Origin: Gemmatimonadota bacterium
GTDB lineage: Bacteria > GCA-2686955
Assembly: GCA_026991065.1 (NCBI GenBank)
Contig: JALXCG010000244.1
Span: 1 to 7,044 of the forward strand
Direction of reading: 5' to 3'
DNA length: 7,044 nt
Positions 1 to 6,382 of this stretch are shown in pieces; position 1 is the stretch's first letter, and each line of letters begins with the position of its first letter. Under the pieces are notes generated by a model. That model was not told where the DNA came from, ran no database searches, and worked only from the letters and a program-made list of their open reading frames with translations. The position numbers were made by a program, and so were the translations under genes.

Positions 1-3000
1 TCATGTGCTCCGCAATCAGCCGGATATCGTCGGTCCGTTCGCGCAGCGGCGGGACCCGGATCGAAACCACGTTGATGCGAAAGTAGAGATCCTCGCGAAA
101 TCGCCCGGCCTCGACCATCTTCGGCAAGTCCTCGTTGGTGGCGCAGATGAATCGGGTGTTGGTGGTTTTCGAAACCGCGCTACCGATCGGCCGGTATTCA
201 CCCTCCTGCAGCACCCGCAACAGCTTCGCTTGCAGCCCGAGATCCAGATTGCCGATCTCATCGAGAAAAAGCGTGCCATCCTGAGCCAACTCAACCAACC
301 CCTTGCGGTCGGAAGTGGCGCCCGTGAACCCGCCTTTGACATGGCCGAAAAGCTCGCTCTCGATCAGGTTCTCGTGCAGCACCCCACAGTCGACCGCCAC
401 AAAGGGAGCACCTTTGCGTTTGCTGTTGAAGTGGATGGCGCGCGCGATCAACTCCTTGCCTGTTCCGGTCTCGCCCTGTATCAGAACACTCGTCGCCACA
501 TCCTTGACCTTCTCGATGACCGCGAAAACACGCGCCATCTCCTTGCTTTTTCCCACGATGTTGTCGTACGCATAGCGCTGCTCCACTTCCCGCTCAAGAA
601 TCCTGTTGCGGGCCGATATCTCCTCCCGCAGAGAGGCGTTTTCCAGGGCCATTCCGGCAATCGCGGCAAATGTTTTGCACAGTTCGGCGTCGTCCTCGCG
701 GAAGGGACTCATGAAGCTGCGATTGTCGACATAGATGGTACCGAGAATGACACCGCGGCTCCGTACCGGGGCGCAGATAAACGACAGTATGCGATGCTGC
801 ACGAGACTCTTGAACCCTTTGAAACGATCGTCGTGCTGGGCATTGGAAGAGTAGAGCACCTCCTCCTGCTGGTACACTTTGTTGATGATGTTGCGACTGA
901 TCTTCTCCGCGTCCACGATGGTCCCCTGGTCCATGTTCCGCTCGGCGCGGACCTCGAACTCCCCGGAGAGACGGTTCATCAGCAACACCAATCCACGCTC
1001 GGCGTTCACCTCGGCAAGCAACAGATCCAGTGTTTCCGCCATCAGACTGTCGATATCGCGGCTGCTCGCGAAAAGCCCCGCCACCCGGCTGAGAAGGGTT
1101 GTCTTCAGAGGCTGCCTGGCTGGTTGCGGTCGACTCGGTTCATCCTGCGGCAGTGCCAAATCCATCCTCCCGACAACACGCTTTCTTCCCAGGTCAAGGT
1201 AGACGCGACGAACTTGCGCCAGCAGAAGCCGCGACTCCTCTTTTGCGCCCTGCTGGGCGTGCAGTTTCGCAAGTTCCTCAAGAGTCCGGGCGTGTTCAAA
1301 GCGGCAGCCCACGCGCTCCAGCAGACGCAGCGATTCCTTCAAGGATTCGGCGGCGGCGCTCCGCTCCCCCCTGGCGGCCTGCAACTGCCCCTCGAGCCGC
1401 TTCAGCACGCCATCGGTGTGGGTGCTGGAGAGCCCGGCGGCGAGCAGTTTTGCCCGGTTCAGTCCGGCCAAGGCTTCGGCGTGACGCCCGGCATCGATAT
1501 CCAGACGGGCGCACGCCAGGAGGATCCCGCAGATGCGCCGCGGATCTTCGAGCGATTCGGCCAGCACTCGCGCCTCGGCCAGCAGTTCGGCGGCTTCCTC
1601 CCAACTGCCGCTCTCGCTCTTCAGTTCCGCGACGCCGAGCAGGGTGTCGACCAGGAGCGCCTGCCGGTTCCCGCTGCGCCGCTGCGCCAGCACCTCGCTC
1701 CAGAGAGCGGCGGCCCGCCCGAAATCAGCACGACGCGTCGCCAGCAGCGCGAGTGATTCCTTGGCATTGAGGATCAGATCGTCGTTGCCCGCCGCCCGGG
1801 CCGCATCCAGACTGCGATCAAAGAGATCCTGCGCGCGATTCCAGTCGCCCTGCTGCAAGGCAACCGCGCCGAGATTGCCCAGGGTGCTGGCGATGCCGCC
1901 CGGATCCTCGGCGGCGCTCTTCAGAGCCAGACTCTCCCGATACGCCGCGGCAGCCTCTTCCCACTGTTCTGCACGTGCATGGGCAAGTCCCTTGTTGTTC
2001 AGCGTCTTCGCCAGCCCCTCGCGATCGCCGGTGGCGCGGCGGATCTCCTCTGCGATGTGGTAGAGACGAAGCGCCGCGTCACTCTCTCCCACCCTCGCCT
2101 GCAGGATCGCCATGTTGTTGGCCGCGGCGGCCGCCCCCCGCAGTTCCCCCGCTTCGCGCTTGAGCGCCAGACACTCCGCGAAGCAGTCCAGCGCCTTCTG
2201 CGTATGCCCCTCCTGCGCAAAAAGCACGCCCAGCGTGTTCAACGAGTCGGCCGCGCCGGGCCGGTCACGGGCGCTCTCGCGCAACTCCAGTGCGCGGCTG
2301 CCCCAATCCAGCGCGCGCTGCATCTCTCCCCGGCGCCAGGCGAGAATCGCAAGGTTGTTGTAGCTGCCGGCCACTTCGCCCGCCGTCCCGGCGTTCAGTC
2401 GCCAGTCCAGACTTCGCTCGTAGGCTTCTTGCGCCTCTTCGTAGCGCCCCGCGGCGGTCAGCAGATTCCCGTGAATGTTGGCGAACTCAGCACCGAGCGC
2501 GCCCTGCCCCAATTCCTCAAAACGGCCGCGCAGTTGCTCCGCGGCGGCGAGAGCTTCCAGTGGATCGCCGGCAAGTTCCAGGACGCGGAGCCAGGCCACT
2601 GCCGCGAACGCTCCTTCCGGAGCCGGGCAGGTCAGATTTTCCGCCAGGAGCCGCCGCGCCTCTTCCAGTTTGCCGAGCCGCGCGCAGAGTGTAGCCAACT
2701 GACGCCGGGCCGCTGCAATTCCACCACAGTTGGCCGACTCCCCGGTACTCTCCAGTTCCTGCAACAGACGCTCATACAAACCCGCTGCCGCCTGGAGGTC
2801 GCCACGCGCCTGGTGCGCGGCCGCCGCCTTCTCCAGCGCCGTTGCAAGCAGGGTCGGCGCGGAACCAGCGGCTACGCTGAAAGACACCGCGACTGTTTGC
2901 GCCTTCTCAGCGTGCTCGGTCACCTGCTCGACCGCGGTCAGCAGCAAGTCGTAGAGGGCGGCGGCCGCGTCGTATGCGCCACGTGCCTGTGCCCGCTCTC

Positions 3001-5077
3001 CGGCCGCCAGCGCATGTTCCACCGCGCTCCCGGGATCCCCGCTCGCCAAGCAGTGATAGGCCAGCAATGCATCGGCGTCGACGCCGTCCGGCACCCCTTC
3101 CCGCTCGATTGCTCGTACAATCTGTGCGTGCAGAACACGCAACGCGGAGTGGGCGGCGGCGCCGGCGCCGGAGATCACCGCTTCACGCAGTGCGCCGCTC
3201 GCCACATCCAGCCAGCCGGAATCTTCCGCGCGCCGAAGATACCCCTGGTCGACCAGTCGCTGGGGAGCATCGGCGTGCGCCCCCGCGACTCGTCGCAGCA
3301 GATCATCGGGAAACGGCGCCTGCAGCACACAAGCACGGGTCAGCACCCGCCGCAGATCGGAATCCAGCAAACGCACGCCGGCAAAGAGCAGGTCGGTCAG
3401 CGCACGGGGAATCCCGGGATCCCCCTCGAGGCGGACCCCGCCGGCCGGCAGGGCAACCAGGGCACCGCTGCGGCGCAACCAGCGGAGATATTCCCGGGCA
3501 AAGAGCGGAGACCCCCCGGAAGCCCGCAGGAGCAGCGCGGACAGTTCGCGCGTTCCGGGGCCGCGGCCGTAGAGGCGCGTCACCAGCAGAGCCAGATCCT
3601 CACTGCCCAACGGGGTCAGGTGCAGGGTCTCGATCAGAGGCGAATCTCCCGGTAGGGCCGGCGCAGCCTGACCATCGGGGGAGCATTCGGCCAGCAGAAA
3701 GAGCACCGGCAACCCGGTCGGCACAGCGACGTAGTTGCGCAGGAAACGCCGAGCCACCGGGTCGGCGTGTTCGACCCCGTCCAGAGCAATCAACACGCGA
3801 CCGGAGGGCGACAGGCGATTGAGCAAGCGCCCGACGCGCGCAACAGTGTCGCTTTCTGCGGCGGGAAGGGCGTCATCGTCGTCTGTCGCGGCGCCGGATT
3901 CATCCACGCTCTCTCCATCGATCCACAGTTCGAGCAGTGCCGCCAGGCGCGCCATGCAGGCGGCTCCCCCGCGGCAAAAGTCGATCCTCGCCGCCGCATA
4001 ACCGGCAATTTCCAGGCGCGCGGTCACCTCTTGCAAGACTGTGCTCTTGCCGATCCCGCGCTCGCCGGTGAAAAGCAGCGTAACGCCGTTCTCACTGCGC
4101 CGCTCCAGCCCCCGAGCCTCCGCCTTCGCCACCAGGCGTTCGCGGCCGACCACAACCGTGGGCAGGGGATCCACAGCAGATTTGTCGGCAACCTCCCGTC
4201 GCGCGCTCGGATCTCTCTGCGCGCTCTCCAGCAAGGCATCGACTTCGGCGGCGGCTTCAGTCGCCGACGGAATGCGCTGTGCGGGGTTCTTGGCCAGCAG
4301 ACGTCCCAGAAGCGCTTCGAGTCCGGGAAACTCGCCCAGTCCCGTCGCACCCTCCAGGGGATTGCGACGCAGAATGTTTCGCGCCGTGGCGGCCAGTGTC
4401 GGCGCGAGAAAGGGCACCTCTCCGCTCAAAGCCGCCAGCATCATCACCCCGGCGGAGAAGAGATCGGCCCGGGCATCGACCTTTCGCCCCTGCAGCACCT
4501 CCGGCGCTACATAGGGAAGGGTGCCGGTGATCCCGCCCGGCAACGCAGGTGCGGTTCCAGCCTCAACTGCCAGGCCGGGATCGAGCAGGCGCAGGCGCTC
4601 CCCGACCCGGATGTGCGCGGGTTTCAGATCGAGGTAAACAAGACCGGCGCGATGAAACGTCGCGAGCACCCGCAGCAGTACGGAGAACACCTCCAGAATG
4701 CCGCGCCGACCATGAAGTTCGCGCTGCTCTTCCAGCGATCGCCCCGAGACCCACTCCATAGCAAAGAAGGCACGCCCCACCCGATCGTGACCGAAATCCA
4801 GCGGCAGCGGCAGCGCGGGATGCCCCAGCAGGCGCAAGGTACGAAACTCATGCGCCAGGAGCTTCGCCTCCACCTCCGGCTCCGCTTCTCCCAGCCCTCT
4901 CTTCAGCGCGATCAAAGTTCCAGTGACCCGATCGCGCGCCTGAACCACTCGCCCCGCGCCGCCCGCAATCGGTGATCCGAGGATCTCGTAGCGGGCCAGA
5001 CCATCGAGCGCGCGGAGACTCCTCGGCGCTCGCGTCGGCTCACGAGTTGTCGGAGCGGTGTCGGGGCGGTCAGCCAT
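1..5077 (-). CDS. Sigma54-dependent activator with kinase-like, NTPase, TPR and GAF domains (C-terminus outside window)
   Basis: This is a cytoplasmic one-component transcription activator for sigma54 RNA polymerase. The frame is open for 1692 codons. The ATG at 5077 is the first possible start after an in-frame TGA about 26 codons upstream; its Shine-Dalgarno is weak (GGA). Domains: kinase-like, about 30-285 (IAGGAGRVV loop at 37-45, K59, E77, catalytic YLDLKPAH at 148-155, DPG at 166-168, APE at 191-193, R268). AAA_16/STAND-type NTPase, about 308-600 (Walker A GERGIGKST at 338-346, Walker B LIALDG at 429-434). TPRs, about 685-1304. GAF, about 1338-1480. Sigma54 AAA+, about 1505-1692 (Walker A GETGTGKE at 1535-1542, loop GGFTGA at 1582-1587, Walker B LFLDE at 1603-1607, sensor I ATN at 1646-1648, arginine fingers R1661 and R1667). 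Sensor II and the expected Fis-type HTH are cut off. There is no receiver or FHA domain, so input probably comes through the N-terminal modules and GAF; the ligand is unknown. It is transcribed divergently from a sigma54-promoted gene, its likely target. The domain calls are firm; kinase activity is doubtful. Confidence 0.95.
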   Translation of the reverse strand, partial: MADRPDTAPTTREPTRAPRSLRALDGLARYEILGSPIAGGAGRVVQARDRVTGTLIALKRGLGEAEPEVEAKLLAHEFRTLRLLGHPALPLPLDFGHDRVGRAFFAMEWVSGRSLEEQRELHGRRGILEVFSVLLRVLATFHRAGLVYLDLKPAHIRVGERLRLLDPGLAVEAGTAPALPGGITGTLPYVAPEVLQGRKVDARADLFSAGVMMLAALSGEVPFLAPTLAATARNILRRNPLEGATGLGEFPGLEALLGRLLAKNPAQRIPSATEAAAEVDALLESAQRDPSARREVADKSAVDPLPTVVVGRERLVAKAEARGLERRSENGVTLLFTGERGIGKSTVLQEVTARLEIAGYAAARIDFCRGGAACMARLAALLELWIDGESVDESGAATDDDDALPAAESDTVARVGRLLNRLSPSGRVLIALDGVEHADPVARRFLRNYVAVPTGLPVLFLLAECSPDGQAAPALPGDSPLIETLHLTPLGSEDLALLVTRLYGRGPGTRELSALLLRASGGSPLFAREYLRWLRRSGALVALPAGGVRLEGDPGIPRALTDLLFAGVRLLDSDLRRVLTRACVLQAPFPDDLLRRVAGAHADAPQRLVDQGYLRRAEDSGWLDVASGALREAVISGAGAAAHSALRVLHAQIVRAIEREGVPDGVDADALLAYHCLASGDPGSAVEHALAAGERAQARGAYDAAAALYDLLLTAVEQVTEHAEKAQTVAVSFSVAAGSAPTLLATALEKAAAAHQARGDLQAAAGLYERLLQELESTGESANCGGIAAARRQLATLCARLGKLEEARRLLAENLTCPAPEGAFAAVAWLRVLELAGDPLEALAAAEQLRGRFEELGQGALGAEFANIHGNLLTAAGRYEEAQEAYERSLDWRLNAGTAGEVAGSYNNLAILAWRRGEMQRALDWGSRALELRESARDRPGAADSLNTLGVLFAQEGHTQKALDCFAECLALKREAGELRGAAAAANNMAILQARVGESDAALRLYHIAEEIRRATGDREGLAKTLNNKGLAHARAEQWEEAAAAYRESLALKSAAEDPGGIASTLGNLGAVALQQGDWNRAQDLFDRSLDAARAAGNDDLILNAKESLALLATRRADFGRAAALWSEVLAQRRSGNRQALLVDTLLGVAELKSESGSWEEAAELLAEARVLAESLEDPRRICGILLACARLDIDAGRHAEALAGLNRAKLLAAGLSSTHTDGVLKRLEGQLQAARGERSAAAESLKESLRLLERVGCRFEHARTLEELAKLHAQQGAKEESRLLLAQVRRVYLDLGRKRVVGRMDLALPQDEPSRPQPARQPLKTTLLSRVAGLFASSRDIDSLMAETLDLLLAEVNAERGLVLLMNRLSGEFEVRAERNMDQGTIVDAEKISRNIINKVYQQEEVLYSSNAQHDDRFKGFKSLVQHRILSFICAPVRSRGVILGTIYVDNRSFMSPFREDDAELCKTFAAIAGMALENASLREEISARNRILEREVEQRYAYDNIVGKSKEMARVFAVIEKVKDVATSVLIQGETGTGKELIARAIHFNSKRKGAPFVAVDCGVLHENLIESELFGHVKGGFTGATSDRKGLVELAQDGTLFLDEIGNLDLGLQAKLLRVLQEGEYRPIGSAVSKTTNTRFICATNEDLPKMVEAGRFREDLYFRINVVSIRVPPLRERTDDIRLIAEHM
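1166..2605 (-). repeat. Array of twelve in-register 40-residue TPR units within the activator gene
   Basis: Residues 825-1304 of the activator divide into twelve consecutive 40-residue (120-bp) units without insertion or deletion. A Gly recurs at 837 plus multiples of 40 in ten of twelve units (exceptions E1037 and A1117). An Ala recurs at 842 plus multiples of 40 in eleven of twelve (exception S1282). The central units carry the NNLA/NTLG helix-A start and an AL or AA helix-B start, which matches the 40-residue LGN/TPR_12 type of tetratricopeptide repeat. More divergent TPR-like segments with different spacing lie upstream at about 685-820. Such arrays form a superhelix that binds partner proteins or peptides, or sits next to a STAND NTPase as its sensor. 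The partner here is unknown. Confidence 0.85.
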
Positions 5078-5224
5078 GGGGATCCAGCCGCCGCGCCGCC
5101 GCCACGGCGACCCGCATGGGGCTCGAACACCAACCTGACGATATGGTCGCTTTCATGTAATCAATTGAAACACAATACAGAGAACGATTCCAAGAGATAT
5201 TCACCGGCCCATATTCGCCCATTT

Positions 5225-5242
5225 GGTCGACAATAGTCGGCC
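5225..5242. promoter_or_regulatory. Imperfect 18-bp dyad, candidate upstream activator site
   Basis: Half-sites GGTCGAC (5225-5231) and GTCGGCC (5236-5242) form an inverted repeat around the spacer AATA; six of seven pairs are Watson-Crick and the seventh is T:G. The centre lies about 124 bp upstream of the predicted sigma54 start site, within the usual range for bEBP enhancer sites, which are typically dyads bound by Fis-type HTH dimers. Dyads of this quality can occur by chance in GC-rich DNA, and the HTH of the neighbouring activator is not visible, so the assignment is tentative. Confidence 0.35.
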
Positions 5243-5261
5243 CCCATCCCGCCCCGCCGGT

Positions 5262-5278
5262 AGCGGACGCTCTCCGCT
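5262..5278. promoter_or_regulatory. Inverted repeat AGCGGA-N5-TCCGCT, candidate activator site
   Basis: A perfect 6-bp inverted repeat (5262-5267 and 5273-5278) surrounds the 5-nt spacer CGCTC. Its centre is about 88 bp upstream of the predicted sigma54 start site, also in enhancer range. Its half-site sequence differs from the dyad at 5225-5242, so the two are unlikely both to bind the same protein. No T-run follows, so it is not a terminator. Confidence 0.3.
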
Positions 5279-5331
5279 TACTCGGTTGCACAACATCACC
5301 TTGCGCACGCCTCGACAGGCCGCATCCCAGA

Positions 5332-5347
5332 CGGCACGAAGATTGCC
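5332..5347 (+). promoter_or_regulatory. Sigma54 (-24/-12) promoter for the DUF5666 gene
   Basis: The sequence CGGCACGAAGATTGCC matches the sigma54 consensus TGGCACG-N4-TTGCW at ten of twelve defined positions. It has the invariant GG (5333-5334) and GC (5345-5346) at exactly the required 10-nt spacing. Setting these as -25/-24 and -13/-12 puts the start site near 5358, giving a leader of about 134 nt before the ATG at 5492. Only the first T (C here) and the last W (C here) differ. Sigma54 holoenzyme cannot open DNA without a bEBP, and a bEBP gene lies directly upstream in the opposite direction. The motif is read from the sequence; its use in vivo is inferred. Confidence 0.8.
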
Positions 5348-5408
5348 ATGAACCCGGGCACCACAACGGGCGACCTCAAACTGCCCCCGTTCTTCTCTGA
5401 ATCAGGGG

Positions 5409-5436
5409 TGCGAACAGCCGGCAAGCTGTTTCCGCA
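5409..5436 (+). other. Leader hairpin 1 upstream of the DUF5666 gene
   Basis: AACAGC (5413-5418) pairs with GCTGTT (5425-5430) around the loop CGGCAA. An outer TGCG (5409-5412) can pair with CGCA (5433-5436) across a 2-nt bulge. If transcription starts near 5358, this stem lies in the 5' untranslated leader. It could affect mRNA stability or translation, or be incidental. Confidence 0.4.
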
Positions 5437-5443
5437 TCCAGCC

Positions 5444-5466
5444 GGAATTCGCGTTCCGCGAATTCC
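5444..5466. promoter_or_regulatory. Perfect 10-bp inverted repeat in the DUF5666 leader
   Basis: GGAATTCGCG (5444-5453) and CGCGAATTCC (5457-5466) are exact inverted copies separated by only TTC, a 23-bp palindrome. It ends 11 nt before the Shine-Dalgarno and 25 nt before the ATG. As RNA it would form a stable stem with a tight loop just ahead of the ribosome site. As DNA it is a good dimeric repressor or activator site at about +87 to +109. A perfect 10-bp repeat this close to a start codon is unlikely to be chance. Which role applies cannot be told from sequence. Confidence 0.6.
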
Positions 5467-5477
5467 CTCCACCACAC

Positions 5478-5485
5478 GAAAGGTG
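5478..5485 (+). promoter_or_regulatory. Ribosome binding site fixing the DUF5666 start at 5492
   Basis: GAAAGGTG lies 6 nt before the ATG at 5492, ideal spacing. The in-frame ATG at 5501 would be 15 nt away, and the ATG at 5348 has no comparable site. The 5492 start also gives a clean signal peptide. Confidence 0.75.
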
Positions 5486-5491
5486 CGCGAG

Positions 5492-6043
5492 ATGAGAGTA
5501 ATGAAACCACTGATCGCTCTGATGGCCACTTGCCTGCTGTCGATGACCGGCCTTGCCCAAACCCCGCGCGAACACGTGTCGGGTGTGATCGAATCGATCG
5601 ACTACGCCACTCTGACGCTTGAGTTGGCCACGGCGGATCAGGTTGTCGCGGTCCAAGCGACAGAGGAAACGATGATCCGCATCGCGCCCAGTCACGAACT
5701 GGTCCCGTTCGATGATCTGGAAGTCGGCATGATGGCAACCGTGGCCGGCAACTACGACGAGGATCTCTTCATGGCCGACCGGATCATGGTCCGCGGGGAG
5801 ATCCAGCACGAGATGTTCCACGGGGCGGTCACGGAGATCGATTACGACGCCATGACCTTCGTCCTGGTGGGCGATGATTTCGACGATGTCTTCGTTCAGG
5901 CGACCGAGGACACGCGCATCAAGGGGCATCATGAGACCCTGGAGTTCGCGGACCTCGCCAATGACATGGATGTCGTGGTCGCCGGTGACTTCGAGGAAGA
6001 TGTGCTGGTGGCGCTGATGATCAAGGTCTATCCAACCGAGTAG
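5492..6043 (+). CDS. Exported protein with two tandem DUF5666-like repeats
   Basis: This is a 183-aa protein with a signal peptide. Two basic residues (R2, K5) precede a hydrophobic stretch (about 6-22), with probable signal peptidase I cleavage after GLA at 20-22, so the mature protein is periplasmic or secreted. The mature part is two beta-rich repeats, about 30-100 and 110-179, each following the DUF5666 pattern: G-x-I/V-x-x-I-D-Y, then T-E-x-T with I two residues on, D-L, V-A-G and a final I-x-V. Landmarks align across about 80 residues: G31/G111, I36-D37-Y38/I116-D117-Y118, T57/T138, D75-L76/D154-L155, G86/G165, I98/I177. The protein is acidic, especially the second repeat, with few basic residues. 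The function of DUF5666 is not known; nothing here shows a catalytic site, and the acidic character could suit binding a cation or a basic partner. It is a single-gene unit between a sigma54 promoter and a terminator, divergent from a sigma54 activator. Confidence 0.82.
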   Translation: MRVMKPLIALMATCLLSMTGLAQTPREHVSGVIESIDYATLTLELATADQVVAVQATEETMIRIAPSHELVPFDDLEVGMMATVAGNYDEDLFMADRIMVRGEIQHEMFHGAVTEIDYDAMTFVLVGDDFDDVFVQATEDTRIKGHHETLEFADLANDMDVVVAGDFEEDVLVALMIKVYPTE

Positions 6044-6065
6044 GCTCTCCTCTGCTCCGGTCTCT

Positions 6066-6082
6066 CCGCGGGGGGACCGCGG
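6066..6082 (+). other. Small CCGCGG hairpin before the terminator
   Basis: CCGCGG occurs at 6066-6071 and 6077-6082 around the spacer GGGGA. As each copy is self-palindromic, the two can pair as a 6-bp hairpin 23 nt after the DUF5666 stop codon and just before the terminator stem. It may protect the 3' end of the transcript, or may merely reflect high GC content. Confidence 0.35.
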
Positions 6083-6083
6083 T

Positions 6084-6132
6084 GGCGGCGCGGGAGTGGC
6101 GCGACAGTGCGCCCCCGCGTCGCCCCTTTTTT
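6084..6132 (+). terminator. Intrinsic terminator of the DUF5666 gene
   Basis: The 11-nt arm GGCGGCGCGGG (6084-6094) pairs with CCCGCGTCGCC (6114-6124), one pair being G:T. Inside it GGCGC (6098-6102) pairs with GCGCC (6109-6113) around a GACAGT loop, with a 3-nt bulge on the left side. Six Ts follow at 6127-6132. It begins 41 nt after the stop codon, so it ends the rightward transcript and separates it from thrS. Confidence 0.85.
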
Positions 6133-6382
6133 GGGAGCCGGATCACCCGGCGGGGTGGACCGAAGGGGTCCGGCACTCGCGCCCCGCGCTTGCTCCAGTG
6201 GGGCGTCGGCAGAGAACGCAACTCCGTTCTTGCCACCGATCCGCCGGCGCGCCGCGATCCAGCGGCGACAGTTTGCGGATCTTGGCGCGGCCCCGGGAGC
6301 AGTTTGCTGCCGGCGGAGGGCGGCGGAGATAGAAGCGGGCCGCGTGGGTGCACTGAAAAAAAGCGCGATTCACGTTTCTCCA
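6133..6382. other. GC-rich non-coding stretch upstream of thrS
   Basis: I see no gene here. ORFs crossing it on both strands are low-complexity, Arg/Pro/Gly-rich and resemble no family. It contains small hairpins, for example GGACC/GGTCC at 6157-6171 and CGCCCC/GGGGCG at 6180-6205, of a kind expected by chance at this GC content. No tRNA, CRISPR or clear riboswitch was recognised. A run of seven As sits at about 6356-6362. Confidence 0.5.

Larger units (their letters stand above)
5078..5491. promoter_or_regulatory. Divergent intergenic regulatory region
   Basis: This 414-bp gap separates the leftward sigma54 activator from the rightward DUF5666 gene. The part next to the activator (about 5080-5110) is extremely GC-rich. 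About 5150-5235 is clearly more AT-rich and includes the 8-bp palindrome TCAATTGA at 5161-5168. I see no convincing sigma70 or sigma54 promoter for the leftward gene. The rightward sigma54 promoter, two candidate activator dyads and two leader hairpins are listed separately. An in-frame ATG at 5348 could extend the DUF5666 protein by 48 residues. It overlaps the edge of the sigma54 -12 element, and the extension would bury the signal peptide, so I treat this region as non-coding. Confidence 0.7.

Noticed and set aside
5-4975. Very long plus-strand open frames (583, 558, 402 and 282 codons) opposite the activator gene
   Set aside because: They are antisense shadows of a continuous 1692-codon minus-strand frame full of recognisable motifs. 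Their translations are rich in Gln, Arg, Pro and His and match no family.
5239-5252. Second GG-N10-GC spacing resembling a sigma54 promoter
   Set aside because: Only the GG and GC dinucleotides match; the CAC and TT parts of the consensus are missing.
5348-5491. N-terminal extension of the DUF5666 protein from the ATG at 5348
   Set aside because: It abuts the sigma54 promoter, has no ribosome site, spans two hairpins and would put 48 residues ahead of the signal peptide.
5402-5932. Minus-strand 176-codon ORF opposite the DUF5666 gene
   Set aside because: It overlaps a better-supported gene with signal peptide, Shine-Dalgarno, promoter and terminator; its protein has no recognisable pattern.
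6066-6132. T-box-like sequence (GGGGACCGCG at 6072-6081) followed by a terminator upstream of thrS
   Set aside because: It differs from the TGGNACCGCG core at one position, but it begins only 28 nt after the DUF5666 stop. There is no room for a stem I and specifier loop outside coding sequence, and thrS begins about 350 nt after the terminator. It is better explained as the DUF5666 3' end.
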